A stretch of 64,000 bases of DNA from Ectothiorhodospiraceae bacterium WFHF3C12 (GCA_013519935.1 JACDUA010000017.1:1-64000), one strand, 5' to 3'. Shown: positions 20,079-28,076, counted from the first letter of the stretch. The notes: a model not told the origin generated them from the sequence alone. Numbers and translations are program-made.

Positions 20079-20585
20079 CTAGCCCTGGCCCTGGCCCTGC
20101 ATGCGCTGCGCCCAAGCGTCATAAACCTTCTGGGGCCACATCGACTGCACGTAAGCCAGCACGGCCTCGATTTCGGCGTCGCTGAGCTTGTGCTCCCAGG
20201 CAGGCATATTGGCCGGGCCGCCTTCGCGTATGATCCGTTCCAGCACCGGCATCGGGTGATGCCAGGTGTGACCGGACCCGTTCAGGGGCGGCGCCGGGAA
20301 GTTGCCGTCGGGGCCGCGCTCGCGCCAGTCGCGTGCGCCCTGCCCCATGGCGCCGTGACAGGAGGCACAGTTGTTATTGTAAATGCCGCGCCCCTGGCGG
20401 ACCTGGGCCGTGGTATACCAGGTCTCGCCAGCCTGGATGGCCTTGGTCTCGGCGGTGCCGGCAGTAGTGCCGCTGCCCGATTGCCCGGTAGCGATGTCGC
20501 CGCCGGGGCCGTCCTCGCCGCAGCCAACAAGTGCGACGACGGCCAACACGACGCCGGCGACGGCGGTGGTTCTGTGGTTACTCAT
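20079..20585 (-). CDS. c-type cytochrome lipoprotein
   Basis: 168-residue single-heme cytochrome c anchored by lipid. The lipobox VALVGC gives Cys21. After a linker rich in Ser, Gly and Thr comes YNNNCASCHGAMGQG (heme attachment), and the distal Met lies in GPANMPAWEHKLS. The fold is that of small class I cytochromes (Cytochrome_CBB3 type). The start at 20585 follows AGGGGAT; a longer frame is open. It probably shuttles or receives electrons in the periplasm; the partner is unknown. Confidence 0.88.
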   Translation of the reverse strand: MSNHRTTAVAGVVLAVVALVGCGEDGPGGDIATGQSGSGTTAGTAETKAIQAGETWYTTAQVRQGRGIYNNNCASCHGAMGQGARDWRERGPDGNFPAPPLNGSGHTWHHPMPVLERIIREGGPANMPAWEHKLSDAEIEAVLAYVQSMWPQKVYDAWAQRMQGQGQG

Positions 20586-20666
20586 GGGATCGATCCCCTT
20601 TCGAATGCCTTGTCCTTTCAAGCGGCACCCGCACTTCCGGGCGCCAGCGCACGCGTTCGGTGGCGC

Positions 20667-20987
20667 TCAGGCAATCGGGGGTCTTAGCGGCGGGGCGGAG
20701 ACATGATTCGCCAGGGAAAAGGCCGGCGGCACCGTCCCGTCCGCCGAGGCGGGCGGCACGGCCGCCATCACCCCGGCCGTGATAGCAATAGCGCCACCGG
20801 CACAGTGATCGCCGCCACAGGCGTCCGCCGCCGTCCCGGTAACGGAGATACCGCTGCACGTAGCCGCGTGGCCGGCGTGCTCCACGCAGGCGGGGGCCGG
20901 CCCGGGCGGCTCGCAAGGCGCCGCGGCCGTCTGGGTCGACGGCCAGATGAGCGCCAGCAGTATCACGGCAGTCAGGAATCGGAACAC
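20667..20987 (-). CDS. Small exported Cys/His-containing protein, function unknown
   Basis: 106-residue protein with a signal peptide (LTAVILLALIWPSTQTAAA) and a mature region holding several Cys and His residues (CEPPGPAPACVEHAGHAATC, then CGGDHCAGG). The end, SAPPLRPPIA, is reminiscent of small periplasmic proteins linked to copper genes. The start is a GTG at 20987 preceded by TTGAGG. I do not recognise the family; metal binding is an inference from composition and neighbours. Confidence 0.6.
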   Translation of the reverse strand: MFRFLTAVILLALIWPSTQTAAAPCEPPGPAPACVEHAGHAATCSGISVTGTAADACGGDHCAGGAIAITAGVMAAVPPASADGTVPPAFSLANHVSAPPLRPPIA

Positions 20988-21017
20988 GTTCGCCTCAATC
21001 TGTACGCCGAACCCGGA

Positions 21018-21034
21018 GAATCCGGACCGGATTC
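21018..21034. promoter_or_regulatory. 17-bp perfect palindrome in a divergent promoter region
   Basis: GAATCCGG and CCGGATTC flank a single central A. The site lies between the start of the small Cys/His protein (- strand, 20987) and the lipoprotein transglycosylase (+ strand, 21102), where an operator would be expected. The cognate regulator is unknown. Confidence 0.35.
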
Positions 21035-21101
21035 GATTGTCTTAGGACCAACGCGGCCTGTCCAGGTTCCACGCCGCGTGGTCAACGAGGATACCGCCAA
21101 T

Positions 21102-21785
21102 ATGCCAGCATCCGGCTGCCTGCAGCGTCTCTGGCCCCCCATGGGCCCGGAAAGGAAGCCACCGGCCATCGCGGTGCTGGCCGTGTTGGTGGCGCTCGTG
21201 CTGACCGGCTGCCGGGATGACGTCCCGGTCTCCCAGGACAATATCTGCACGGTGCTGGAGCAGCGACCCAGCTGGTACCAGTACGCCCGCGAGAGCGAAG
21301 CGCGCTGGGGCACGCCGGTGCCGGTGCTGCTGGCCTTCGTGCAGTTCGAGTCTGGGTTTCGCGACACGGCCCGGCCGCCGCGGGAATACCTGCTGGGGGT
21401 GCTGCCCTGGCGCTGGCAGACCACCGCGTACGGCTACGCCCAGGCCAAGGATGGCACCTGGGAGGATTACCTCGCGGCCAATCCGGGCCCATTCCGCAAG
21501 CGCAGTGACATGGAAGACGCCCTGGACTTCATTGGCTGGTACAACCATCTCAGCGCCACACGGCTGGGATTCGACAAGACCGACGCCCGCCGCCTCTACC
21601 TGGCCTACCATCAGGGCCGGACCGGCTATCGACGGGGCGACTGGCGGGACGAACCGCATGTGCGCGGCTACGCCGATCGGGTGGCAACACTGGCGTCCCG
21701 CTACACCCGGCAGCTCGAGGGATGCGCGAAAGCGCTGGCCTGCGGCCGCTGGTACCAGTTCTGGCCGTTCTGCGGTGACGGCTAG
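21102..21785 (+). CDS. Transglycosylase SLT-like lipoprotein
   Basis: 227-residue lipoprotein. The lipobox LVLTGC lies near residue 33. The catalytic-domain pattern includes VLLAFVQFESGFRDTARPP with the expected Glu, AYGYAQAKDGTWEDY, and YLAYHQGRTGYRRGDW, matching single-domain lytic transglycosylase-like proteins that cleave peptidoglycan glycan strands. The ATG at 21102 has GAGG eleven bases before it; an internal ATG at 21141 lacks a ribosome site. It stands alone between the metal-linked genes and a TetR regulator. Confidence 0.85.
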   Translation: MPASGCLQRLWPPMGPERKPPAIAVLAVLVALVLTGCRDDVPVSQDNICTVLEQRPSWYQYARESEARWGTPVPVLLAFVQFESGFRDTARPPREYLLGVLPWRWQTTAYGYAQAKDGTWEDYLAANPGPFRKRSDMEDALDFIGWYNHLSATRLGFDKTDARRLYLAYHQGRTGYRRGDWRDEPHVRGYADRVATLASRYTRQLEGCAKALACGRWYQFWPFCGDG

Positions 21786-21800
21786 TCCGGTTTCCCGGCC

Positions 21801-22499
21801 CTAAGTCGGATCGCCAGCCCCGTCGCGGATATTCGGGCCGCACTCGGGCACGCCCAGGCAGTCGCTGTTCTCCCGCGTGAGCTCGGTCAGCCCGGTGATG
21901 AAGATCCTCGACAACGCCGTGACCAGCCGGCGCTGGGCCGACTCATCCTCCAGCCCCTGGAGCTTGTTGTCGATGAGCAGGTTGGCCATGCCGTGCACCA
22001 TGACCCACGAACCGATGGCGCCCAGGTTCACGTTGCAGCCCTCGGAATCCGGCTGTGAGAGCCGCTCCGCGACGGCCGACTGCAACAGCCGGTACGACTC
22101 CCGAGCGGCCTGCTGCAGCTCCGGATAGGCATCCTTGTCCTGGATGAAGTCACCGAACATCAGCCGGAAGCGGGCCGGGTGCTCGCGGGCGAAAGCCACG
22201 TAGTCCGCGGCGACGGCCTGCAGGCGCGCATCGGCGTCACCGCCGTCCGCCTCCGCGCGGCGCCAGCTCGCGGAGAGCTGGCGGAAACCCTCGGCCGCCA
22301 GGGCGGCCAGCAGCGCCTCCTTGTCCGGAAAATGCCGGTAGGGGGCGGTGCGTGACACGCCGGAACGGCGCGCCGCCTCGCGCAGGCTGAGCGCTGCCGC
22401 GCCGCCTTCCTCCAGCAGCGCACCGGCCGCCGACAGCAGCGCACGCCTGAGGTCGCCGTGATGATAACGCTCCCGGTTGGCCGCCGTGGTGGACGACAT
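21801..22499 (-). CDS. TetR-family transcriptional regulator
   Basis: 232-residue repressor. The N-terminal HTH spans about residues 10-58 (YHHGDLRRALLSAAGALLEE, then LREAARRSGVSRTAPYRHFPDKEALL). The C-terminal ligand domain is of the WHG/TetR_C type (AFAREHPARFRLMFGDFIQD, and SWVMVHGMANLLIDNKLQG). The ATG at 22499 follows GGGGGAG; an upstream ATG at 22517 has no ribosome site. It diverges from the small secreted protein at 22824, and dyads in the gap suggest it controls itself, that gene, or both. Confidence 0.9.
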   Translation of the reverse strand: MSSTTAANRERYHHGDLRRALLSAAGALLEEGGAAALSLREAARRSGVSRTAPYRHFPDKEALLAALAAEGFRQLSASWRRAEADGGDADARLQAVAADYVAFAREHPARFRLMFGDFIQDKDAYPELQQAARESYRLLQSAVAERLSQPDSEGCNVNLGAIGSWVMVHGMANLLIDNKLQGLEDESAQRRLVTALSRIFITGLTELTRENSDCLGVPECGPNIRDGAGDPT

Positions 22500-22635
22500 A
22501 CACTCCCCCTTTGCCATAGCACTGACCCGGTTCACGCCCGGCGGCGCGGACCCGGCCCCGATGATCTCAGCGTGCGTTGGTGGCGGCCGCCCGGTCCCGC
22601 TCTGCCGGGGTCGCCGGGTGGGCGGACATTGGCAC

Positions 22636-22657
22636 GTTACTGGAGCATGACAGTAAC
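22636..22657 (-). promoter_or_regulatory. Candidate TetR operator
   Basis: Inverted repeat GTTACTG (22636-22642) and CAGTAAC (22651-22657) with an eight-base spacer. It sits 137 bp upstream of the tetR start in the divergent gap. Its size and TTACTG/CAGTAA edges fit TetR-family operators. Which promoter it governs is not determined. Confidence 0.4.
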
Positions 22658-22720
22658 AGGGCTCACAGGTAACCGCCCGGTCTGCTCCAACTGCCTTGAA
22701 AACCACCACGCCAACCCAAT

Positions 22721-22763
22721 GTTGACATCAGCTACATTCACCCCTAATGTAGTCAGCGTCAAC
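22721..22763 (+). promoter_or_regulatory. Sigma-70 promoter inside a long dyad
   Basis: TTGACA (22722-22727), a 17-bp spacer and TAATGT (22745-22750) make a good promoter for the gene at 22824. It is wrapped in a two-part dyad: GTTGAC (22721-22726) pairs with GTCAAC (22758-22763), and CTACATT (22732-22738) with AATGTAG (22746-22752). This is distinct from the GTTACTG dyad further left, so two regulators may act here. Confidence 0.55.
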
Positions 22764-22823
22764 ATTTTCACTCCCCGGCAGGGAGCTTTGCAACGTCAAC
22801 GCATGCTATCGGAGGTTGAACTG

Positions 22824-23159
22824 ATGAAACTCAAGCGAATCGCGACCGTTCTCGCGGGTGGTGTCCTAATCGGTGCAACGGCGAACGCCGGCGCGGCCGA
22901 CGATGTCACGGCCTATCTCGTCGACAACGGCCTGCTCTCCAAGCCGGTGCAGCCGGATACGGTGCGAGTGGCCCCGGAGGCCCGTCCGCAGAACCCGGCA
23001 CAGGCCTACCTGGTGGCGTCGGGCCTGATGGAGCCGACCCGGGCAAGGCGGGACCGCGACACCGCGACGGCAATCGCCCTGGAGCCGGCCAAGCGCTATC
23101 TCCTGGAGATCGACAGCACCAACTACGTTGAGATCACGGAGCAGTTGCCGCGGGGATAA
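22824..23159 (+). CDS. Small secreted protein with internal duplication, function unknown
   Basis: 111-residue protein with a clear signal peptide (to about residue 24, ATANAGA). The mature part contains two related segments, AYLVDNGLLSKPVQPD and AYLVASGLMEPTRARR, then an ALEPAKRYLLEIDSTNYVEI end. GGAGG lies nine bases before the ATG. A strong terminator follows about 60 bp after the stop. I do not recognise the family. It is driven by the dyad-embedded promoter next to the TetR gene. Confidence 0.75.
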   Translation: MKLKRIATVLAGGVLIGATANAGAADDVTAYLVDNGLLSKPVQPDTVRVAPEARPQNPAQAYLVASGLMEPTRARRDRDTATAIALEPAKRYLLEIDSTNYVEITEQLPRG

Positions 23160-23215
23160 ACCTCTCCTCCTCCAAGGTGCACGGAGGCCCGCCCGGGCCT
23201 CCCCTTCCCCGCGTT

Positions 23216-23247
23216 GAGCGGCGCTTTCCGGCGCCGCTCTTTTTTTG
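23216..23247 (+). terminator. Rho-independent terminator
   Basis: Perfect 9-bp stem GAGCGGCGC / GCGCCGCTC with loop TTTCCG, then eight T residues (23240-23247). A second hairpin (GGAGGCCCG/CGGGCCTCC) lies just before it near 23183-23202. It ends the transcript of the small secreted protein. Confidence 0.9.
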
Positions 23248-23252
23248 TTTCT

Positions 23253-23719
23253 TTTAGCCACAGATGAACACCGATTAACACGGATTCCAATCGGATTCGC
23301 GGCTGGGCGTGATGTGGAATAGCGAAGGGTGGTGTTCCATCACCGTAGCCTGCCATCTAACGAACTCGCCCGTCGGAGCTTCCAGCTCTGCCACTGCGAG
23401 AGCCATTGGACAAATCGAAGTGTGTGTGGCGGAGCACTGACAACCCATGCCGGGACGCCACCGTTCAATGACCGGCGGCGGACCCGGCAATGGTGGATTA
23501 CGGCTAACGCCTAATCCACCCTACGCTCTCTGCGTTGTTACGTGTCTATCCTTGGCCGGGGAAGTTGCGAAATTGCCGCCTGTAGGAGCGCCACAAGGCG
23601 CAATTACATTCCTTCGGAGGGACAGCCAGCCATCGCGCCTTGCGGCGCTCCTACAGGTGACTCTGGCGCAGCACGTGAATCACATCCGTGTTCATCTGTG
23701 TCCATCTGTGGCTAAAAAC
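23253..23719. repeat. AGCCACAGATG-bordered dispersed repeat, copy 2
   Basis: Longest of three copies, about 467 bp. Borders are TTTTAGCCACAGATGAACAC on the left and its near reverse complement, ending GTGGCTAAAAA, on the right. It carries a GTAGGAGCGCC REP-type hairpin (near 23582) and its inverted partner GGCGCTCCTACAGG (near 23643). The extra 300 bp relative to copies 1 and 3 (about 23290-23570) contain no credible gene and may be an insertion into the repeat. Confidence 0.8.
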
Positions 23720-23732
23720 ATTCCCGCAGCCG

Positions 23733-24326
23733 TCACTGCACCAGCCGGCGCACGTCGGCCACCACGGCCTCCATGGGATCGCTGTCACGGATCAGGAGCC
23801 GGGCGTCGCCTTGGCGGTCGAAGGCGAACACGGCGCTGCTGTGGGAGACGGAGTAATTGCCGGAGGCGTCGGGCTCGCCGTAGCCGTAGGTCACCCGGTA
23901 GCGTTTCGTCAGCGTGTCCAGGGCCTGCCGGTCGCCGCGCAGCCCCACGAATTCCTCGCCGAAGGCCGAGGTGTACTGGCGCAGCGCCTTGAGATCGTCG
24001 CGCTTGGGATCGACGGTCACGAACAGCACGGTCACGTCCTCGGCGTCATCGTCGAGCTGGCCGAGCACGGCCTTGAGACGCCCCAGTGTGACCGGACAGA
24101 TGTCAGGGCAGTGGGTGAAGCCGAAGAACATGAGCACGACCTGGCCGCGATAACGCTCCGCCGTGACGGCCTCGCCCGTCTCGCTCGTCAGCTCGAATGC
24201 CAGAGATGGCATGAGGTTGGAGATGTCCTTGGTCCGCCACTCGGGCTCGCCGCAGGCCGTCAGCAGCAACACCACCGGGATCAGCCACAGCAGGACACGG
24301 CGTAGCCGTGATCGGGAATCTGTCAC
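23733..24326 (-). CDS. SCO1/SenC copper-insertion lipoprotein
   Basis: 197-residue thioredoxin-fold protein that delivers copper to the CuA site of cytochrome c oxidases. The Cu ligands are C73 and C77 in THCPDICPVT and H162 in YSVSHSS. An N-terminal lipobox LLLTAC (Cys25) anchors it outside the inner membrane. The start is a GTG at 24326, one base after the ctaG stop, so it is coupled to ctaG. No CuA-type oxidase genes are in the window, so its client must be elsewhere. Confidence 0.93.
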   Translation of the reverse strand: MTDSRSRLRRVLLWLIPVVLLLTACGEPEWRTKDISNLMPSLAFELTSETGEAVTAERYRGQVVLMFFGFTHCPDICPVTLGRLKAVLGQLDDDAEDVTVLFVTVDPKRDDLKALRQYTSAFGEEFVGLRGDRQALDTLTKRYRVTYGYGEPDASGNYSVSHSSAVFAFDRQGDARLLIRDSDPMEAVVADVRRLVQ

Positions 24327-24327
24327 C

Positions 24328-25191
24328 TCAAGCTCCTTCCGTTGTCGTCAAGCCGGCGGCCGGCGCGCGGTCGTCGCCGCGACCGGCCAGCCAGTAACCG
24401 ATCAGCACCAGGATGCCGAGCACGCTCATCATGGCCGCCGGTATCCAGGTCACCAGCCCCCCGATCTGCTGGTCGGTCAGCGGCGCCAGGGGCCAGGCCC
24501 GGCCGCACACGGCGTAGACGTCGAACAGCACCCGGTCGCTGAGGGCAATGTAGGCGCCCAGCGCGATCTGCGGCACCATGACGAGCCACAGGATCACCAG
24601 CCGCGCACCGAAGCCCAGCCGCGCCAGCCCGCCCTTGGTGGTGACCGGATCCAGCATCAGCCACCAGAACAGGATGCCGTCGATGACCATGGACCAGTTC
24701 ATGACGTCGTACAGCCAGCGGCTGAGCATGGCGTCGAAGTGCACCGACGGGATCAGCCAGAAGTAGATCAGGCCGACGAACAGCACCGGCGCCAGCACCG
24801 GGTTCTGCAGGACGCGGTACAGCCCCCGCAGGAGCGCCATGGCCGGTTTGCTCACGCCCGCCGGAACGCGCCATTCGGGCAGGCCGGACGCCAGCACCGG
24901 CCAGGGCACGGACAGCGCGATCAGAAACGGCGCGGCATGATGCATGACCAGGTGCTGGATGCGGTGGGTAAAGAACATGTACTGAGCGAGGTAATCGTAA
25001 TGGGTCTGGCTGACCGCGTAGATTCCCACCATGCCCACCGTGAACGCGAGCGGACGCCACACGCCCGGCGCAATGCCCCGGGCGCGCCGGCGCACCAGGC
25101 CGCGGTAGTACAGCCAGAGCCCGCCCACGCAGAACACCAGCCAGCTCAGCCCGAATTCCCAGGGCAGCAGGTAATAGAGATACTCGGTCAT
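24328..25191 (-). CDS. ctaG: Cytochrome c oxidase assembly protein, CtaG (caa3) type
   Basis: 287-residue integral membrane protein with about seven hydrophobic segments, of the caa3_CtaG family. Conserved features include THRIQHLVMHHAAPFLI, and histidines that may bind copper. It is not homologous to the Cox11-type CtaG. The ATG at 25191 overlaps the stop of the CDF transporter (ATGA), and sco follows at once, so arsR-CDF-ctaG-sco is one operon. Confidence 0.9.
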   Translation of the reverse strand: MTEYLYYLLPWEFGLSWLVFCVGGLWLYYRGLVRRRARGIAPGVWRPLAFTVGMVGIYAVSQTHYDYLAQYMFFTHRIQHLVMHHAAPFLIALSVPWPVLASGLPEWRVPAGVSKPAMALLRGLYRVLQNPVLAPVLFVGLIYFWLIPSVHFDAMLSRWLYDVMNWSMVIDGILFWWLMLDPVTTKGGLARLGFGARLVILWLVMVPQIALGAYIALSDRVLFDVYAVCGRAWPLAPLTDQQIGGLVTWIPAAMMSVLGILVLIGYWLAGRGDDRAPAAGLTTTEGA

Positions 25192-26132
25192 CGCTCTGAA
25201 GCATCCACGTCCCGGCCGGCGGCACCGCCGACGCGCCTGATCTCGGTGAAGGGCACCGCGCAGATCTCGGGGGCCAGCTCGGGCTGGACCGTGATGTGCT
25301 CGATACCGTACTCGCGCATCATAAGCTGCTCGATGGCGGCGAGCTGCGCCGGCCAGTTGGACAGCGAACACAGCCGGACGTGCGCCGAAAGCGAGTGACT
25401 GCCACTGGCCAGCGTCCAGATATGCAGATCGTGAACCTCCTCGATGCCTTCGATGGCCGCCAGACGGCGCCCCACCTCCGGCAGATCGATATGCCGCGGC
25501 ACGCCCTCCATGACCACGTGGACGCCCTCGGCCAGCAGCCGCATCGTCGAGAGCAGGATCAGCAGGCTGATGACCAGCGAGAGTATCGGATCGATGGGCG
25601 TCCAGCCGGTCAGGGCGATGGTCACGCCCGCCGCCAGGGCCGCCACCGACCCCAGTAGATCGCCCATGACGTGCAGCAGCGCGCCGCGGGTGTTCAGGGT
25701 CTGTTCGCCGCCATGGAGCACGCGCATGACCACCAGGTTGACCGCCAGCCCGACCGCCGCCACGACGATTACGCCCCAGGAGGAGACCGGCTGCGGCCGC
25801 TGCAACCGCTCCACCGCCTCGTAGACGATCCAGGCCACCACGGCGAGCATGAGCACGCCGTTGATCAGGGCACCAATGACCTCCGCCCGTTGCAGGCCGA
25901 AGGAGTGTCGGCGGCTCGGCGGCCTGCGGCTGATCCATGCCGCCAGAGCGCCCAGCGCCAGAGCGCTGCTGTCGGTGACCATGTGGCCCGCGTCGCCGAG
26001 CAGGGCGAGGGAATTGGCCAGGTATCCGGCCACGGCCTCGACGGCGGCGAAGCCGAGGGTCAGCGCCACCGCCGTGATCAGGGTCCGGCTGCTGGCGTGA
26101 CGCTTGTGGTCGTGGTCGTGTTCCGTCGCCAT
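25188..26132 (-). CDS. Cation diffusion facilitator (CzcD/ZitB-like) exporter
   Basis: 314-residue inner-membrane Zn2+/Co2+/Cd2+ antiporter. A His-rich N terminus (EHDHDHKRH) precedes six membrane segments. The metal site has HxxxD in helix II (H50, D54 in GDAGHMVTD) and HxxxD in helix V (LLHVMGDLLGS). The H/D pattern favours Zn or Cd. The C-terminal cytoplasmic domain contains HDLHIWTLASGSHSLSAHV. It begins 17 bp after the ArsR-type gene and is presumably repressed by it until zinc is in excess. Confidence 0.93.
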   Translation of the reverse strand: MATEHDHDHKRHASSRTLITAVALTLGFAAVEAVAGYLANSLALLGDAGHMVTDSSALALGALAAWISRRPPSRRHSFGLQRAEVIGALINGVLMLAVVAWIVYEAVERLQRPQPVSSWGVIVVAAVGLAVNLVVMRVLHGGEQTLNTRGALLHVMGDLLGSVAALAAGVTIALTGWTPIDPILSLVISLLILLSTMRLLAEGVHVVMEGVPRHIDLPEVGRRLAAIEGIEEVHDLHIWTLASGSHSLSAHVRLCSLSNWPAQLAAIEQLMMREYGIEHITVQPELAPEICAVPFTEIRRVGGAAGRDVDASER

Positions 26133-26149
26133 GAGGGCGCCCGAGAAGC

Positions 26150-26458
26150 CTATGCGGGTTCCAGCAGGTGTTCCACCATGTCCGCCAGCATGCGGCGCAC
26201 GTGCTCGTCGGCCGCCTGGTAGTAAACCTGCTTGCCTTCGCGATGGGCGCGCATCAGCCGCGCGGCCTTGAGCAGGCGCAGGTGGTGGCTGACCAGCGAT
26301 GCGGACAGGCCGAGGCGCTCGGCCAGGGCGTTTACGCTGACGGGCTCTTCCAGGCAGGCGAGCACCAGCCGCAGCCGGTTGCTATCCCCGAGCAGATGGA
26401 ATACCTCGGCCAGCTGCCGGGCATGGTCCTCGCCAAGCTCCTTTTCCATGGGCGGCAT
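26150..26458 (-). CDS. ArsR/SmtB-family metalloregulator
   Basis: 102-residue winged-helix repressor. The recognition helix region is LAERLGLSASLVSHHLRLLK, followed by the wing RAHREGKQVYYQA. C-terminal DEHVRRMLADMVEH resembles the alpha5 metal site of SmtB/CzrA zinc sensors. The start is uncertain: the ATG at 26458 lies only nine bases from the operator and has no ribosome site, and the ATG at 26449 is an alternative. It is the first gene of an operon with a CDF exporter, ctaG and sco. Confidence 0.9.
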   Translation of the reverse strand: MPPMEKELGEDHARQLAEVFHLLGDSNRLRLVLACLEEPVSVNALAERLGLSASLVSHHLRLLKAARLMRAHREGKQVYYQAADEHVRRMLADMVEHLLEPA

Positions 26459-26466
26459 GGTAGGAA

Positions 26467-26488
26467 CACTTGAACAGATGTTCAAGTG
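26467..26488 (-). promoter_or_regulatory. Perfect 22-bp ArsR/SmtB operator palindrome
   Basis: Arms CACTTGAACA (26467-26476) and TGTTCAAGTG (26479-26488) with a two-base centre. It contains TGAACA-N2-TGTTCA, the core of SmtB/CzrA-type zinc operators, and lies directly upstream of the regulator gene. Autoregulation of the arsR-CDF-ctaG-sco operon is the expected function. Confidence 0.8.
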
Positions 26489-26525
26489 TATGCCGGCCAA
26501 ACCCCGGCGGCACGGCCCGCGGGGA

Positions 26526-27920
26526 TCAGATCACCTTGGAAAACCGGCCCTGACGCGCCCGGTCCGGCGCCGCGTAGGCGTCGAAGACCATGCCGATATT
26601 GCGCAGCAGAAGCCTGCCGCGAGGCGTCACGTAGATACCGTCGGCGCGGATCTCCAGCAGCCCGTCCTCGATGAAGCCCTTCAGCCGCTCCAGCTCGCCG
26701 GCGAAGTACTGCCGGAAGACCACCTTGTGACGGCGTTCGATGTCGCCGAAGCGCACCTGGGAGTGGCACATCAGGGCCATGATGACATCGCGGCGCAGCA
26801 CATCTTCGGCGCTCAGCACCGCGCCGCGCGTCACGGCAAAGCCGCCGGCGTCGATGGCGGCCTGGTAGTCGTCCAGATCCTTGTGGTTCTGGAAATAGGC
26901 GTCGCCGATCTTGCTGATGGCCGACGCACCCACGCCTATCAGGTCGCATTCCGCGCGGGTGGAATAGCCCTGGAAGTTCCGGTGCAGGCCGCCCTCGCGC
27001 TGGGCACGAGCCAGCTCATCGTCCGGCAGGGCGAAGTGGTCCATACCGATGTAGACGTAGCCGGCGTCGAGCAGACGGCGGATGGTCATCTCCAGGATGG
27101 CCAGCTTCTGCTCGGGCCCGGGCAGGTCGCTGGCGCGGATCTGGCGCTGCACCTTGAACAGGTGCGGCATGTGCGCGTAGTTGTAGACCGCCAGCCGCTC
27201 CGGGCGCATCTCCAGCACCGTCTCCAGGGTCGCGGCGAAACTGTCGACGCTCTGCAGGGGCAGGCCGTAGATCAGGTCCAGGTTGGTCGAACGGAAGCCG
27301 GCCTCGCGCCCGGCATCGATGACCTCCCGGGTCTGCTCGACGCTTTGCTCGCGGTTGACGGCCTTCTGCACCTCCGGGTCGAAATCCTGCACGCCCAGGC
27401 TCATCCGGTTGAAGCCGAGTTGCGACAGCAACCGCATGCGCCCGGCATCGGTGGTCCGGGGGTCGATCTCGATGGAGAACTCCCGCTGCGGGCCCTTCAC
27501 CGCCGAGAACGCGGCGTTGATGGAGCCGAGCAGGGACACCAGGTCGTCGTCTTTGAGATAAGTCGGCGTGCCGCCGCCGAAGTGCAGCTGCTGGAGCCCG
27601 CGGTCGCCGGCAAAGAGCCGGCCCTGGCGCTGGATCTCCGCCTGCAGCCGCGCCAGGTAGCTCTCAGCGCGGCGATAGTTGGCGGTGATAACCTTGTTGC
27701 AGCCGCAGTAGAAACACACCTTGCGGCAGAAAGGGATATGCACGTAAAGGGACAGCGGCCGGGGGACAAAGTCCTCGTTGCCCGCGGCCACTGCCCCCAG
27801 GTAGCTGTCGACACCCACCGCGGGCGAAAACTGCAGTGCGGTGGGATACGAGGTGTAGCGTGGCCCGCTTACGTCATAACGACGCAGCAAGGACATGTCC
27901 AGCGCCAGACGCTGTTCCAT
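26526..27920 (-). CDS. hemN: Oxygen-independent coproporphyrinogen III oxidase HemN
   Basis: 464-residue radical SAM enzyme that converts coproporphyrinogen III to protoporphyrinogen IX without oxygen. The [4Fe-4S] ligands are C65, C69 and C72 in CRKVCFYCGC, and the HemN N-terminal RYDVSGPRYTSYPTA and LHFGGGTPT are present. Length matches E. coli HemN. The start at 27920 follows GGGAGGA. It diverges from the NO-response operon and suits a bacterium that makes heme under low oxygen. Confidence 0.96.
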   Translation of the reverse strand: MEQRLALDMSLLRRYDVSGPRYTSYPTALQFSPAVGVDSYLGAVAAGNEDFVPRPLSLYVHIPFCRKVCFYCGCNKVITANYRRAESYLARLQAEIQRQGRLFAGDRGLQQLHFGGGTPTYLKDDDLVSLLGSINAAFSAVKGPQREFSIEIDPRTTDAGRMRLLSQLGFNRMSLGVQDFDPEVQKAVNREQSVEQTREVIDAGREAGFRSTNLDLIYGLPLQSVDSFAATLETVLEMRPERLAVYNYAHMPHLFKVQRQIRASDLPGPEQKLAILEMTIRRLLDAGYVYIGMDHFALPDDELARAQREGGLHRNFQGYSTRAECDLIGVGASAISKIGDAYFQNHKDLDDYQAAIDAGGFAVTRGAVLSAEDVLRRDVIMALMCHSQVRFGDIERRHKVVFRQYFAGELERLKGFIEDGLLEIRADGIYVTPRGRLLLRNIGMVFDAYAAPDRARQGRFSKVI

Positions 27921-28059
27921 CGGCCCAATCCTCCCGGGACCCGTGTTTACCGTTGCGCACACCCTATCGCTCCCGGCGGTCGGAGTGCTTGACGCAGGTC
28001 ATTCCCGGACCGGCGCGGCATCGAGGCGCTGACCACTGGCGGCGGCCGGAATTAACGCA

Positions 28060-28076
28060 TATAATACATGCATGTT
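28060..28076 (+). promoter_or_regulatory. NnrS operon promoter -10 with candidate NsrR site
   Basis: TATAAT at 28060-28065 overlaps the region of the palindrome ACATGCATGT (28066-28075). Read on the - strand, 28066-28076 is AACATGCATGT, matching the 11-base NsrR half-motif AANATGCATTT at 10 positions. The site would cover the transcription start of the DUF454-nnrS-nsrR operon, a good position for repression by NsrR. Confidence 0.55.

Noticed and set aside
27985-28005. FNR site for hemN (TTGACGCAGGTCA)
   Set aside because: The left half fits, but the right half matches only three of five consensus bases; too weak to call.
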